DNA of 64,000 bases, taken from positions 806,001 through 870,000 of the forward strand of contig JARUPY010000237.1 in the NCBI GenBank assembly GCA_029817715.1. Reading direction: 5' to 3'. Under the pieces are notes generated by a model, which worked only from the letters and a program-made list of their open reading frames with translations, ran no database searches and was not told where the DNA came from. Each line of letters begins with the position of its first letter. Position 1 is the first letter of the stretch. This DNA comes from Melastoma dodecandrum (Eukaryota; Streptophyta; Magnoliopsida; Myrtales; Melastomataceae). The position numbers and the translations under genes are program-made. This document shows positions 1 to 12,609 of this stretch, piece after piece.

Positions 1-870
1 TGGTATTACTACCAATAGGAGTATAAGCTTTAGCATTTTCAAGACCAAACTTCTTGAGCAAATGATTGCTTACTTTTCTTGATGAATAAAAATTTTATGG
101 ACCGTCTGTTTAATTTGAAGTCCAAGGAAAAATGTAAGCTCTCCCATAAGACTCATTTCAAATTCTCCTTTCATTAGATTAGAGAATTCGCTGCATAGTA
201 GTTCATTTGTTGAACCAAAGATGACGCCGTCCATCTATATTTGGGTGATTAGAATATCATCTTCCAGTTTCTTGAGAAACAAGGTTACATATATTTTTCC
301 AGGCCTATATCCTTTCGCTATGAGAAAGGAACTAAGCTTTTCGTACCATGCTCTCGGAGCTTGCTTAAGTTCGTACAAAGCTTTTGATAACTTGTAGACA
401 TGATTACGGAATTTCGGATTGGTAAATCCGGGAGGTTGTTATACATACATTTCATCTTTTAGATAACCATTAAGGAATGCACTTTTCACATCCATTTGAA
501 ATAGATTGAAGTTATTATATCAAGCATACGCTAGGAGTAGACGTATTGCTTCAAGACGCGCAATAGGAGCAAACGTTTCATCATAGTTGATACCATTTTC
601 TTGAGAGTAACCTTTTGCTACAAGTCTGGTTTTCTTTCTCACAACATTTCTAGACTCATCAAGCTTATTATGAAACACCAATTTTGTTCCTATAATGGAA
701 CGATCATTTAGCCTGGGTACTAGATGTAAAACATTGTTTCCCTCAAACTGATTTAGTTCCTCTTGCATTGCGAGGATCCAGTTTGAATCATCAAGTGCAT
801 CATCAATAAATTGTGTTCCTTTTGAGAGATAAAAGGAGAGTGTTCATAATACAAATTAGTTGTATTACGG
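1..870 (-). pseudogene. Copia reverse transcriptase remnant
   Basis: An 82-codon open stretch (520-768) carries the N-terminal RT block, with the Copia signature [11 protein letters not shown] followed by [10 protein letters not shown]. Upstream, near position 800, lies the usual [12 protein letters not shown] entry to the domain. Near 215-240, where the catalytic Y-V-D-D should be, the minus strand reads a stop followed by M-D-G. The first catalytic tyrosine and one aspartate are therefore lost and the enzyme is dead. It would have copied the element RNA in cytoplasmic particles. Confidence 0.85.
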
Positions 871-1489
871 GTTCGCACCACTGAATGTAACAGTCATATC
901 ATATGATTGATAGGATGTCTTTTTTTGTATAGAGATGGAACACGTCCTCTATTTGTACACCTTGGAAATCATCAGAAATATTTTATGTGAGTGTAGAAGG
1001 AACTTGTTGTACCTCTGTTATAGAGTTTCCATTCAGATTACTTAACAATCATTTACTTTCATTTAATACTACAATTGAGGATTGTGCTACTGTTTGAACA
1101 ACATCTTCCGCCTGTGTTGGAGAATCATCAACATTAATGTTGATTGTCTCTTCAACTGTTGGAGTCCTTTTATTAAAGGCTCTATATGCTTTGCTCATGA
1201 GAGAATATCCTAAGAATATTTCCTCATCAGATCAAGCATCAAATTTTTCCGACACCTTCTTTTATAGGTCTCAAGATATTACACTTACTTTCAAATGGAT
1301 GGAAATATGAAATATTAGGTTTTTCGCCTTTATATAACTCATAAGGCATTTTACCTAAGGAGTGCCTCTAATGGACAAGTTTGAGATGTAGCAAGCTGTG
1401 CTTACAGCTTCAACCTAAAGATTTTTAGCAACCTCACTTTCCAACAACATGGTTCTCGCCATGTCCTGTAAGGTTCTATTCTTTTGCTT

Positions 1490-2012
1490 TACAACTCTGT
1501 TTTGCTATGGAGTGTATCGAGCTAAAAAATTGTGGTTAATACAATATTGTTTACAGAATGAAGCAAAGTCATGGTTCTCAAATTCGGTACCATGATCCGT
1601 TCCTATGCTTCATAGAGAAACACCTTTCTCATTTTGAAGTTATTTGACTAAAGTTGCAAAGGTTGTCAACGCATCACTTTTGTGAGACAAAAATTTAACC
1701 CAAGTTAATATGGAAAAGTCGTCTACAGCAACTAATTCATAACGTTTACCTCCTAGACAGTGAGTCATCGTTGGACAAAATAAGTCCATATGAAGTAATT
1801 CAAGCGGTTCCTTGCTTGAAACTATATTTTTGGCTTTTAAAGGATATCTTTGTTTTTTTGTCAATCAGACACGCTTTGCAAACCTTGTCATTGTCAAATT
1901 TTATGTTAGGTAAGCCTTTAATGAGCTCCTTTTTTGCCACATTAGACAACAACTCGTAGTTTGTATGTCCCGACCTTCTATGCCATAGAGTGGCCTCATC
2001 CTTAACGGACAT
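1490..2012 (-). pseudogene. Copia GAG-pre-integrase and integrase core remnant
   Basis: At 1800-2012 the minus strand gives LWHRRSGHTNYELLSNVAKK and a following C-K-A-C, which is the His/Cys zinc-binding module (H-x3-H ... C-x2-C) before integrase. At 1640-1864 follows the core start, LLHMDLFCPT and VAVDDFS, where the first catalytic Asp (in H-M-D-L) and second Asp (V-D-D-F) can be recognised. The two pieces overlap in different frames, so at least one frameshift separates them. Further left (1490-1600) faint integrase sequence remains among stops. The stretch 870-1490 is the stop-riddled linker between integrase and RT. Confidence 0.82.
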
Positions 2013-2399
2013 GAAACATTTTTCTCAGCTTAGATATTCTTAAATGACAGGATATAGATGTTTTTCTTGCATTCTCCAAGAAGCAAGCAACACCATCCCG
2101 TGGAACGTTATATGTTCTTTCATTGAAAGTAACACGATAACCTTTATCGCACAATTGACTAATACTAATCAAGGCATTTTACATAGATAACTCCTTCAAT
2201 GGTTAGAAAATCAAATCAATAAATGGTTGATGTTTCATTAAGCATCCCTTTTCCATTGTCACTAAAGGTGGCGACACCACCATCCTAGAAAACCAGTGTG
2301 GAGAATAAGGAGACATCTCCTGATATGTGCCTCGAGTATCCACTATTTGAATACCATGCATGGTCCTTAGCAATGGACTTGAAGCATCCTTAAAATAGA

Positions 2400-3960
2400 G
2401 AAAAAATTAATTTAGTTGTTGATTCCGTTTAACAATAGATACACGAACTTTAGAAGTAATGTCATGCCTATCATTTCGTCTGATATGGCAATTTTTAATA
2501 AAATGACTCGACTTTCTATAATAATAGCAAAGCCTAGATAACATTTGGATAATATAATGAGAATCGTCATTCTCAACGTGAGGAATGTTTTTCCCAAGAT
2601 GGGAATATCTGTCATTTCCTGATTTGTGCATCTCATGCAAGCATAAACCAGTTTTATTATACACAGAACTGAGTTGTTGTTGCAGTTCCTCAATCTTTGA
2701 CTTAGATTGAGAAAGTTGTTTTATCGTGTCCTTAGCCTTTGCTGATAACTCTTCCTTAAGAGAAGTGTTCACAGCACTCAAGAGGTTATTATCCTTCTTG
2801 AAAGCTTTATTGTTTGGGGTCAATGACTCAAGTTTGTCATAGATCAGAGGGAGAGAAAGCATTTTCCTTTCTGTTTCAACATCAGTTTACGCCATATAAC
2901 ATATATGTGTTGTTTCGCCATTCAGATCTGATTTCTCATCACAATCACTCCAAGATATTTTTCTTGTGTTTTAAAGGTTTTCCCATCTCATTTAATAGCG
3001 GGCACTCTGGTCGCATATGACCAGGTTTGTTACACTCAAAGCACACACCACCTTTACTCCCTTGTAACAGTTTTTGCGAAGTTACCTTTTGAATTTTCTT
3101 GTCATTAAGGGGATTTCATCATCTGAATCAGATGAAGACTCATCCTCAGATTCTTCGGAGGTTTTATCATTCCATTTAAATGCATCAACATTTGACTTCT
3201 TTTCTTCAGCAAACATTTTCTCATTCTGGTAGGCGACAGGAGAACCAAGAAGCTGTTAAAGACTTAAGCTAGTCAAGTCTTTTGCTTCTTCAATCGCCGT
3301 CTTCTTGACTTCCCAAGATTTAGGTAATGAACAAAGTATTTTTCGGACAAGCTCAAAATTTGAGATTGTTTTCCCAAGGACTCCATGGCGTTTGTAATTT
3401 CGGTGAGTCTGTCAAACATTTGCTTTATCGAGTCCTCCTTTTTCATCTAGAATGCTTCGTATTGAGTTACTAATGCATTCACTTTGGATTCCTTGACTTG
3501 TTTCGTTCCATCATAGATCATAGCAAGTCTATCCCACATTTCTTTCGGTGTCTTACAAGTAGAGACACGATTAAATTCACGTCCACCAAGAGCGCACAAA
3601 GTAGCGCCTTGCTTTAGGATTGAGCGAGATAATTATCTTTCTTTCAAATTCATGCCAAGAGTCGTTGGGATTAGATGGTAGAACTGTGAGATCTCCTTCC
3701 ATTATAATATGCCAGCAATCGTCGGCTTCTTTTGCTCATATGAACAATTCTATTCTCATTTTCCAGTATGAGAAGTGTTGTCCTACAAAGAGCGGGGGAC
3801 GTTCGGTCAAATGACCATCAGTTAAGAGCATCGATATTTTGCTCAGTTATGGGTTCTGATAACTCAGCAGCACCTTACTGTGCTAGATGTAAATTTTCAG
3901 CAACACGCTATTATGATTGTTAGGTCCAGCAACGGATTTCTGTAGCAGCAATCACACATA
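2400..3960 (-). pseudogene. Copia gag remnant with zinc knuckle and coiled coil
   Basis: The 3060-3600 part reads, with breaks, as a Copia gag (UBN2-type): KEMWDRLAMIYDGTKQVKES, then KILCSLPKSWEVKKTAIEEA. A CCHC zinc knuckle, CFECNKPGHMRPEC, lies at about 3010-3055. An open stretch of 151 codons (2407-2862) then gives a Leu/Lys/Gln-rich predicted coiled coil and a second, damaged knuckle (CYYYRKSSHFIKNC, first C-x2-C changed). Gag packages element RNA into virus-like particles. Two knuckle-like motifs around a coiled coil suit SIRE-type gag. No usable start codon survives near 3900. Confidence 0.8.
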
Positions 3961-3975
3961 AAGCATTCCAGCAAA

Positions 3976-3990
3976 CCTACTCTAGTACCA
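3976..3990 (-). promoter_or_regulatory. Primer-binding site of the Copia element
   Basis: The minus strand reads TGGTACTAGAGTAGG two bases inside the LTR boundary, a degraded version of the initiator-Met tRNA primer site TGGTATCAGAGC usual in plant Copia elements. It fixes the LTR boundary at 3993. Confidence 0.7.
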
Positions 3991-3992
3991 AT

Positions 3993-5483
3993 TGTTGGAT
4001 CGTTCAGGTGCATTAAGAGGGGGTGAATTAATGTTTTCCACTTTTTCGGCCATTTCTTAGTTTTTGTTGAAGCATACTATGTTACAGTAAAGTGTTACTC
4101 AGAATAAGATCTGCTCGCTGTAAACTTTACTACAATCGTGACTCACTGCACTGTACACTTTGTGCCTAGGGTGGAATTTTCAACTCCAACGGCTCCCACG
4201 CAACCTGCTCTACTGTCCCTCTGAATCAGGAGGTCGAGACTTCTGGCACGCACCCGCAAGTGCATGTGTAACTAGACAAGTTCGTGACTTTCCTGAGAAA
4301 AGACACAAAAAGAATGACTTCCTGCTGATGGGTTAGCAACTGATTGCTGCAATCAGAACAGGTATTCACTTAGCTTCCCTTGGACAATTCGCCAACAGCT
4401 CGTTGAACGCGCCGATGACACACAAGACGACCAAGGTAGCACACAAACCTTGGCACTCTCCCACGCAGTTGCGAGAGGTAAGAACTAAGCCATCACTTAG
4501 CACCTTCCGTTCTCCACAGAATCTCACAGATCACACAAGCTCTTGAAAAAGGCACTTTGATCGTGTAACCATGGCCGAGATATAAGAAGAAAAATGTCAA
4601 CGGAGTGTCTAGATTTATTTAACGATTTGATCAGTTTTCATAATTTCAGCGGATCAGACTAATTTGAGCGAGTACCTACTCAATGGTCGCTGCAACGAAG
4701 ATGGAATATTTTCAAACGGTAACTTCCCATAGTTAATTAATTCCATCCGTATGAAATAATTAGAAAACAATTCATATAGATAATTGACCAAACAACAATT
4801 ATATCAGATCAATTGTCGAAATAAAATCATAAATTATAATTATTTGATTTGACGATCAACCCTTTATAGCGTAATGTTGATGTAAATGATGAAAAGCTTC
4901 CATAAAATATTTGTTTCCAAATCGAGCTAATATTATATTTTTGAGTTGCCTAAACAAATGATTTGGAATGTCCGAATCAAATTAAATGTATACAGACATA
5001 TTGAAATATATTGTGAATTAATTTAAAATATATTTCAACATAAAAAGGAAATATTTATTCCGTAGTTCCAGTGAGCAAGCGTAACAAGATAATAGCGGCT
5101 TACTATAGAGTAGCAACGTACATATCACGCTAGTTGTGGCTCACGAATACTTTGCTCAAACTCATCACTAAAGATTTCCTCTTTTTAATGAATAAAATTA
5201 ATCAAAAGGATTTTGATTAATTTCCACAATTAGATGCTTTATTACCATAATTATGGTAAAATATATTCTAAATTAATTAGAATATTTAGGATATCCAGAT
5301 AATGACTGAAGTATTAAACTAATTTGGACAATTCAAAATATGAATTAATTTCAATATTTTGCTTTGAAAAATTAATTATTTCGACATTTATAAAATGACA
5401 GACGCAATATCACAACGACAACTTACTGTAACGCATCTTCACATTTCCTCAAGCTCATCATCAAAGACAAGCAATGTGTTTTT
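3993..5483 (-). repeat. 5' LTR of the Copia element, long and AT-rich
   Basis: The LTR begins on the plus strand with TGTTGGATCGTTC directly next to the PBS. A minus-strand TATA box (TATAAA) sits at 4863-4868, with R-U5 to the left and an AT-rich U3 to the right. The right end cannot be fixed because the partner LTR lies outside the window and the Athila-like element begins at about 5484. No open reading frame of note is present here. Confidence 0.6.
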
Positions 5484-6765
5484 TAGTCTATTTATGGATA
5501 AATTAGTGTTCTCGTTGATACCTCTTTGTTTTGTATTGATTTGATGTAAGAGAATGAAGGATAACTCGAATTTGGTCAAGTAGGATCAAAATGGTCGAAA
5601 TTGAACGAAGAGCAGAATGACACGCCCTTCTGATTGAAGGACGGGTCCTCGGGGAATCTGTTGACGGAAGGACGCGACCTTTGGCAATATGTGCAAAGCC
5701 GGGTCCAAGCACTTCAAACCTCATCCAAATTTCGTTATAAGGGAAAAGAGCATCAATTAGTTACCTCATTTAGTCCTATAGGTTATTGTAACTTATTTTA
5801 GTTTATTTTATTATTTTAGATCTTATCTAGATTTGGAGAATATATAGGAAATCCTTTTGGGGAGACTATTTATATTTTTAGAGGTAACCCTAGTGATATA
5901 ATTCATTTTGGAATAGACATTTGATCAAGCTATGAAGAAGGAGACGACCGCTAGGGTTCAAGCAGAGATCTAAATGAGGCTACTACTTCCCAGATTGAAA
6001 GACTGAGATGGCGTTTCTCTTCTTCTTGTCCATTGTTTTCTATATTATTGTTTTCTCTTGAACTCAAATCGATTGTTATTTTCATTATGAACTAATTTTA
6101 ATTTCTAGTACTTCAAAGGAACCTACCGTTATAATTTAACGAGTGAATTCATTTCTTCGTGTAATTCAAATTCGAGTGGTTATTTGTCCATATCTTGATC
6201 TTAAAGCGGTTAATTGACTGTCCACTAATTAATTTGATATATAAACCTTATTGGATTTGAAAAAGTTGTTTAGGTTAAGCCGTGGATTGGATAGCCTAAG
6301 TTAGCGTCACGTCGGATAATATAGCTAATCCATGAGAAGGATATAAATATACCGGATCACCTTAGGTAGCCATTTTGGGTTGACACATAATGGATTCCCA
6401 CTAGTCAATTGTCTAGGAATAGAGTGATTAGCTTGATATAAGGATTATGTCTTTAGAGCACTCGGGAGAGGCGTAAGGAGATAATAGAACTCTTGATTTA
6501 TAACTTAAGAATTCGATAACCGGAGAAGGGAAGGAACGAGCGGATTAATTCATTAGGGGAAGTTGATGGTCCTAGGATTTTCTCCATTGATTGAATCATC
6601 GTTTTGTCTTGCGTTTTATTTTTTATTTCATCCTCATTCTATCATTGTTGACTTGACCTCGCTTTAGTTAATCGTGTGACCGTAGAAAAAAATTTCTGTT
6701 GATTATTTGTGGGAACTACCTCTACTTGCTTTATCTATGAGTTAGTTAGGTTTGCTAAAGTATCT
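5484..6765 (+). repeat. 5' LTR of the Athila-like element
   Basis: It aligns with 15950-17240 over its whole length, from 'agtctattta' to 'gagttagttaggtttg'. Both copies carry palindrome-rich GACGCGTCC-like tracts near their start and the 'cactcgggagaggcgtaa' block. The start dinucleotide is TA here and TG in the partner. The copies differ at many positions, so the insertion is old. Confidence 0.8.
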
Positions 6766-6859
6766 ATGGTGGAATTCAATTAAGTAAAACTGCAATTCAA
6801 GTGGTCTTGTATTGTCACACCTGCAATCCAAGCTCGAGACTACGAGATAAAGACATCGG

Positions 6860-8330
6860 TGATGCAAATAAGTCAAAATTCAGTGATATTTCAAGGGTCA
6901 CTAAGTGAGGATCGACATAAGCACTTGAGCAGGTTCTTGAGTATCTGTGACAACTTTAGGCAAAATGGAATGCCCCGTGATGCGGTCCTATTGAAGTTAT
7001 TCCCCTTCTCTGAAGGATATGGAGTTGGCTAAATTCTCTGTCGACGAGATCAATTACCACCTGGGAATATATGGAAGAAGCATTCCTGGAGAATACTTTC
7101 CACCATCAAAGATAACCCATATGAGAAATTAAATCACTACATTCAAGCAACATGAGTTGTAGACTTTCATGGAGGCTTGGGAGCATTTAAAAAGTTTATT
7201 AATTCAGTGCCTATATCATGATTTTCCAGAATGGAAGCCTTTTATAGTGGGTTAATCGAAGCATCATGCAATGACCTCAACTTAGCATCAAATAGAGGGA
7301 AGAGAGCTCTTGGAGACCAAAAGGAGGACTTGTGTACTGAGTGAATCATTCAACCAGATAAGTAGTAAGAAGATTTCCTTCGTTCATGAGCTTGATGAAC
7401 TTAACTCTATTCAATCGCATATATCGACTTTAGCTAAGAAGTTCGAGACGGTAAATGTGCATTCCATTTAAGGCACATCAATGGGTTGTGATATCTATGG
7501 TGGTGGACACTTAACAGATCATTATTCAGCCAGTATGGAAGAAGCCACCTTTCTAGGAAATCAATCGAACAACCAATACTCCAACATTTATAATCCGGGG
7601 TGGATGAACCATCCAAACTGCTCCTGGAAAATGCAACAAGAAGTGGACACTCAAGCGGCATAGCCTCCAGGATTTCAACAACCCAAACTATTGATATTGG
7701 AAACGAAGTCTGTTTTGCGGAACTGACGATGAAATATATGGCAAATCAGGACACCATGATTAAAAATCGAGCCACGTCGAATAAGAACTTGGAAAATTAT
7801 GTTAGTCAGTTTTCTCAAGCATTGAACTTACGACAACAAGGAGGGTTGCTGATGATACTGAGATTAATCTGCGAGAACATGTGAAGGTCGTTACCTTGAG
7901 GAATGGTAGGGAGCTTGAAGAAGTACCACCATGGATTCGATCGAGAGACACTATGAGGTCGAAAGATACCAATCATCATCTATAAGAACCGAAGGGATGG
8001 ACACATCCATGTAGACGAAGGAGTCGACCATGAAAGTAAAAAATTTCACAAACCTGCGGACGACATGTCCTCCAATTCTGATGGATGTGTCCTTCCTCAT
8101 TTTGTGGAAGAAACAACACACAAAGACGCATCCTCCAATTCTGAGGGACGTGTCCTTTCCAAGCAGTCCAATCTCCCCTTCCATCGAGCAAAATCTATAT
8201 ACCATTGGAGCAATCTAAGGCAAGTTGAGGAGCTACCATGGAAAACCAGATCGACCACCACTTCCATTCCCTCAAAGAGCTAGGAAGCATGATGAAGCTC
8301 ATTTTTGTAAGTGTCTTAATGTTTTAAGAA
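6860..8330 (+). pseudogene. Athila-like gag remnant
   Basis: Starting near 6920 the plus strand reads FLSICDNFRQNGMPRDAV and then a Leu-rich stretch, the retrotransposon gag fold of Athila/Tat polyproteins. Around 8240-8300 it passes through the proline-rich PPLPFPQR motif that precedes protease in Athila. Frameshifts and stops occur throughout. An inserted-looking repeat (two copies of 'tcctccaattctga(t/g)gga') lies at 8068-8150. No start codon can be assigned. Confidence 0.75.
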
Positions 8331-8389
8331 ACTTCATATTAACATTTCTTTTACAGAGACTCCTAAGTAGATGTCAAGGTTTGTTAAGT

Positions 8390-9290
8390 TTACGAAGGAT
8401 GTCTTGTCCAAGAAGCGAAATTTAGGTGAGCTTCAAACCGTCGCACTACCGAAACATTGCAAAGCTATATTATAAAGAAAATTACCCCCAATATAAAGGA
8501 TCTTAGTAGTTTCACTATCCCATGCACTATTGGTTCTCAATTCAATGGTAAGGCGTTATGTGATCTTATTGCGAGTATCAACCTTATGCCTTTATATGTA
8601 TACCATGAGTTAGATTTGGGGGAGGTGAAACTAACATGTGTAACATTATAATTAGCTGATTGATCTATAACTTATCCTAGGGGTATTATTGAATATGTGC
8701 TTGTTAAGGGGCATAATTTTTTTCTAGCATATTGTAGTTTTAGATTTTGAGAAAAATAAGGATATCCCTATCGTTTTAGGAAAGCCATTCTTGGCTACAA
8801 GTAGATCCCTCATTGATGTTAAAAAAAGGTGAATTAACCATTCGGGTTAATGATCAGGAGGTAACATTTAACGTTTTTAAATCGATGAAATGTCCAAGTG
8901 AACTTGATGAATGCTTTTCGATTAATGCTTTGAATAGGTAATCTACCAAATGCTCTATGACGATCCAGTCAAAGTTACGTTAAATTTAGCATTATCTGGC
9001 GATGAAGAAGCACAAGAAACGATAAACTGGCGGGAAGACTCCATAGATGTCGAAGTTTGCACGCTTTGAACCATTAGAGATGCTGCATAATTTGATGAAA
9101 CCATCAATTAAAGAGTCGTTGCAGTTACAGTTAAAGTCATTATTTTTTCAGTGACAAAGGTGCAAGAAGGAAAGTTGCTTGGAACACAAGAGACCCTTGG
9201 GGTGGACAATTGCTGACATTTGATGTATCAATCCCTCAATATGCATGCATAAGATTCTTTTGGAGGACAACCATAATGATACGGGGATGA
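8390..9290 (+). pseudogene. Athila-like aspartic protease and beginning of RT
   Basis: The frame 8457-8651 reads SFTIPCTIGSQFNGKALCDL followed by ASINLMPL. The Athila protease active site normally reads C-D-L-G-A-S-I-N; here it is C-D-L-I-A-S-I-N, with the central Gly replaced. The flap side follows near 8760-8900 (IPIVLGKPFLATSRSLIDV, then LTIRVNDQEVTFNVF). At 9225-9285 the start of RT is seen (CMHKILLEDN). Coding similarity stops abruptly at about 9290, where a minus-strand element begins. The missing Gly and several frameshifts make it inactive. Confidence 0.82.
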
Positions 9291-9294
9291 CAAG

Positions 9295-9893
9295 GAAATA
9301 GATTATTCAAATACTGAAAAATTTGGCGACTTCACTGAAAAGGGTGCGGAACGGAGTGACGCTGGAATGGACGAAAGGTGTGTAAGGTAGGTGGCTGAAT
9401 GATGAAAAGGATGGGTTGAGATCAACCTCCACGGATACAAATGCACCACCGTGAAAGAAGACTCGGATAGACTCGTTTGGCCGTGGATAAAAGACACCAC
9501 CACAAACAAGACGAGGGTGAAGAATAATGCGGAGGATACAGAAACACCACCACCGGTTGAACGCTCAACTCAATCCGCACTTGAAATCCACCAAATGAAG
9601 AAAGAGGTTGAAGAAGAATCCACTCACTTCGGATAAGAAGATACAAGTCTATTTCTGGGTTGAAAGTTTGAAAATCAAAGTTGCTTCAAATGAGTTACAA
9701 AGGCACCTTATATAGTGGCCTTGGAAAAAAATAAATTAAATGTAATAACAACAAACTAAAAGTATGCAAAACTTCCAAGTTCTAATGGCCTTTTGGAATG
9801 AATGCAACTAAATGCAAGGTAGTGGGGGCGTGGGTGGGTCTTCAATGCAAGGTTGCTTCTGCTTCGACTAGCTTGCTTCGACTGAAGTGTAAG
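9295..9893 (-). repeat. 3' LTR-like end of the nested Ty3 element
   Basis: The stretch lies directly behind the integrase C-terminus. It has a minus-strand TATA-like 'actatataagg' at about 9707-9717 and no plausible protein. The open stretches on both strands (for example 9303-9509 and 9422-9646) are frame shadows of low-complexity sequence. The 5' partner LTR is missing, so the boundaries are inferred. Confidence 0.5.
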
Positions 9894-10960
9894 TTAGTCG
9901 ATAATGAGTAAGTTGATAGCTCTAGTCGATGGTGCGTCGATGATCCTTGTATCATCCTCCTCTTGTTGAAAAGGTTTTGTCCTCAAACTCATAGGATCAT
10001 CATCTTCAACAAATGGAACAAGGTCCTTGACAATGAAGGTGACTGAAACTCCAAACTCTCCTGGAAGATCAATCTTGTAGGCGTTGTTATTGATGCGGTC
10101 ATTGACCTTGACGGGTCCTTCTGCTTGAGGCATCAATTTGTTCTTTCTCTTGGCAGGAAATCTCTCATTCCTCAAATTGATCCAAACCAAATCTCCAGGC
10201 TAGAAAATCTTCTCCATACGTCCTCGATTGGCCCTCTCTTTATAGCGTTTGTTGGCCTTCTCGATTTGGACGTGAATATTCTCGTGGAGCATTCTCATTT
10301 CCTTTGCACGCTCTTCAACATCCTGGCTAACTGATCTAACATCACTCATAGGCATTAGTTCGATCGGGACTAAAGGGTCGAGTCCATAAACTGCCTCGAA
10401 AGGTGATGACTTTGTTGTTGAACTTAGAGCTCGATTATGTGCAAACTACGCACGAGCAAGCTTGATGTCCCAATCCTTCTGATTTTTCAAGACTAAGGTT
10501 CGAAGGATTGCAGCCATGGTACGATTGACAACATCCGTTTGTCCGTTGATCTGCGAATGATAGGCTGTACTAAAGACGAGCTTCATTCCCAACTTGTGCC
10601 ACAACGTCTTCCGAAAGTAGCTAAGGAACTTGTCGCCTCGATCTGACACGATCGATCTCGACACTCCTTGCAATATCAGAATTTCTCGAAAATACAAATC
10701 TGCTACATTGGTTGCATCATCCGTCTTCTAGAATGGAATGAAATGTGCCATCTTCGAGAATCTATCGACCACCACGATGATCGAATCTTTCCTCCGTTGC
10801 ATCCTTGGTAATCCTAGCACGAAAACCATACTTAAATGCTCCCATGGTCGTTCAAGGACTGGAAGTGGAGTATACAATTCTTGGGGCTAGACTCGGCTCT
10901 TTGCGTGTTGGCAGATAGCACATCTCAAGATAAGCACTTGCTTCTCCATTAGTGGCCAAC
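9894..10960 (-). pseudogene. Ty3 integrase remnant of the nested element
   Basis: The block 10446-10697 carries VSRSIVSDRGDKFLSYFRKT, which includes the second catalytic Asp context S-D-R-G, then HSQINGQTDVVNRTM where the core Glu (normally in G-Q-T-E-V-V-N) is replaced by Asp. The C-terminal domain follows at 9894-10190 (MVWINLRNERFPAKRKNKLM). Near 10960-11000 a Cys/His-rich stretch corresponds to the zinc-binding N-terminus. The reading frame is broken at about 10440 and 10200. It would have inserted element cDNA into chromosomes. Confidence 0.8.
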
Positions 10961-11099
10961 AGAAATTTCTTGCATTATCGACGGTGTCCTATTGACTCCA
11001 AAATGTTCGACTATTCCTCCCCCATGGACTTCACGAATAAGCAGCTCCCGAGTTGAACTCCTGGGAATACATCACTTAGAATCTAGAAACAAGAATCCA

Positions 11100-12300
11100 T
11101 TCATCCGATGAAATCGATCGACAACCTGATTGGTGCATTAGACGAAACTTCCTCCAACTCTTCGTCGTCCTTATATAGATCCTTCATATATTCAAATCCA
11201 ATGAGCTTGGTCTCCATTGCGGATAGTAGGATCATCTTCCTCGAGAGAGCATCAACGACTACATTCTTCACTCCAAGTTTGTGCTTCATGACAAGCGAAA
11301 TCCTGTAGAAACTCGATCTACTTCGCTTGTCGTCGACTAATCTTGTGCTGACCATTGATGTATTTGAGAGCTTCATGGTCAGTGTGCAACACGAACTCTT
11401 GAGGCAGCAAGTAATGGGTCCATGTCTCGAGTACTCGAACGATGGCTAGGGACTCCTTGTCGTACGCCGAGTAGTTGAACTTGGCACCATTAAGCTTCTC
11501 ATTGAAATAAGCGATAGGTCTCCCCTCCTACAATAAGACTCCTCCGATCCCAACTCCAGATGCATCACATTCGACTTCGAACATCATCCCTAAGTCAGGT
11601 AAGGCGAGAACAAGTGCTTTGCTGAGACACTCCTTCAGTTGCACGAAACTGGCTTGTGCAGCTAAAGTCCACTTGAACTTGTCTCCCTTCAAACAATCAG
11701 TGAGTGGGGCTGTGATCGAGCTGAAACCTCGAATGAACCTCCAATAGAACGACAATAAGCCATGGAAGCTACGAACGTCATGGAAATTCTTTGGCGCTGG
11801 CCACTCCTTGATCGCTTCGATCTTGCTTTCGTCGACCTTGATTCCTTCAGCAGATACTACAACACCAAGAAATATTTCACTCGGCAGAAAGAACTCATAG
11901 TTCTTAAGATTTACATGAAACTTCTCTTCCTGAAGTGTACGGAACACAACTCTTTGATGGTCGACATGCTCCTCGTTGTTGCGACTGTAGATGAGGATGT
12001 CGTCGAAGTAGACAACCCCAAAATTTCCCATGAAAGGTCGTAAGACATGGGTCATCAGTCACATGAATGTGCTGGGTGCGTTCGACAAACCAAAGGACAT
12101 CACCAGCCATTCGTACAACCCGTACTTATTCTTGAAGGCTGTCTTCCACTCATCGCCTTCCTTCATCCGAATCTGGTGATATCCACTACGCATTTTGTTG
12201 AGGAATCAGAAATCGATACTTCAGCGTGATTTTGTTGATCGCTCAACTATCCTTGCACATTCGCCAAGTGCCATCCTTCTTCGGCACCAATATAGCTGGG
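11100..12300 (-). pseudogene. Ty3 reverse transcriptase-RNase H remnant
   Basis: The frame 11528-12055 (175 codons) holds the RT catalytic box [11 protein letters not shown], the following thumb region ([20 protein letters not shown]) and the start of RNase H ([17 protein letters not shown], with its first Asp intact). Further left, 11101-11376 gives the end of RNase H and the connection (VVVDALSRK). The N-terminal fingers lie at 12100-12300 in other frames. The catalytic boxes are preserved better than those in neighbouring elements, but stops and frameshifts on both sides make it a pseudogene. Confidence 0.85.
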
Positions 12301-12609
12301 ACTTGACAAGGGCTCAAACTCTGTCGAACTAATCTCTTTTCAAGCATCTCGTTGACCCGCCTCTGAAGTTCCTTTGCTTCCTTAGGGCTGCATTGATAAG
12401 CTGATCGATTAGGTAGGGACGATCATGGAACCAAGTCGATCTGGTGCTGAATGCTTCCCATAGGTGGTGGTTCGACTGGCAACTCCGGAATACATCCTTG
12501 AACTCCTCAAGTATGGATACAACTCGAGGATGGCTCGTCGATTGATCCTGGGTTACTTCAACAAGAACCAAAAAATAAAATGCCTTCTCACCTTCATGGA
12601 TCGCTCGAA

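Larger units (their letters stand above)
1..3992 (-). mobile_element. SIRE-like Ty1/Copia element, interior, decayed, cut by the window edge
   Basis: Reading the minus strand from right to left gives the Copia order: primer-binding site, gag with zinc knuckle, GAG-pre-integrase and integrase, then reverse transcriptase. The order integrase before RT places it in Ty1/Copia. The long gag with a coiled-coil tail and the long LTR recall the SIRE/Maximus lineage; that sub-lineage is inference. All parts carry stops and frameshifts. The 3' end of the element, with RNase H and the 3' LTR, lies beyond the left edge of the window. Confidence 0.85.
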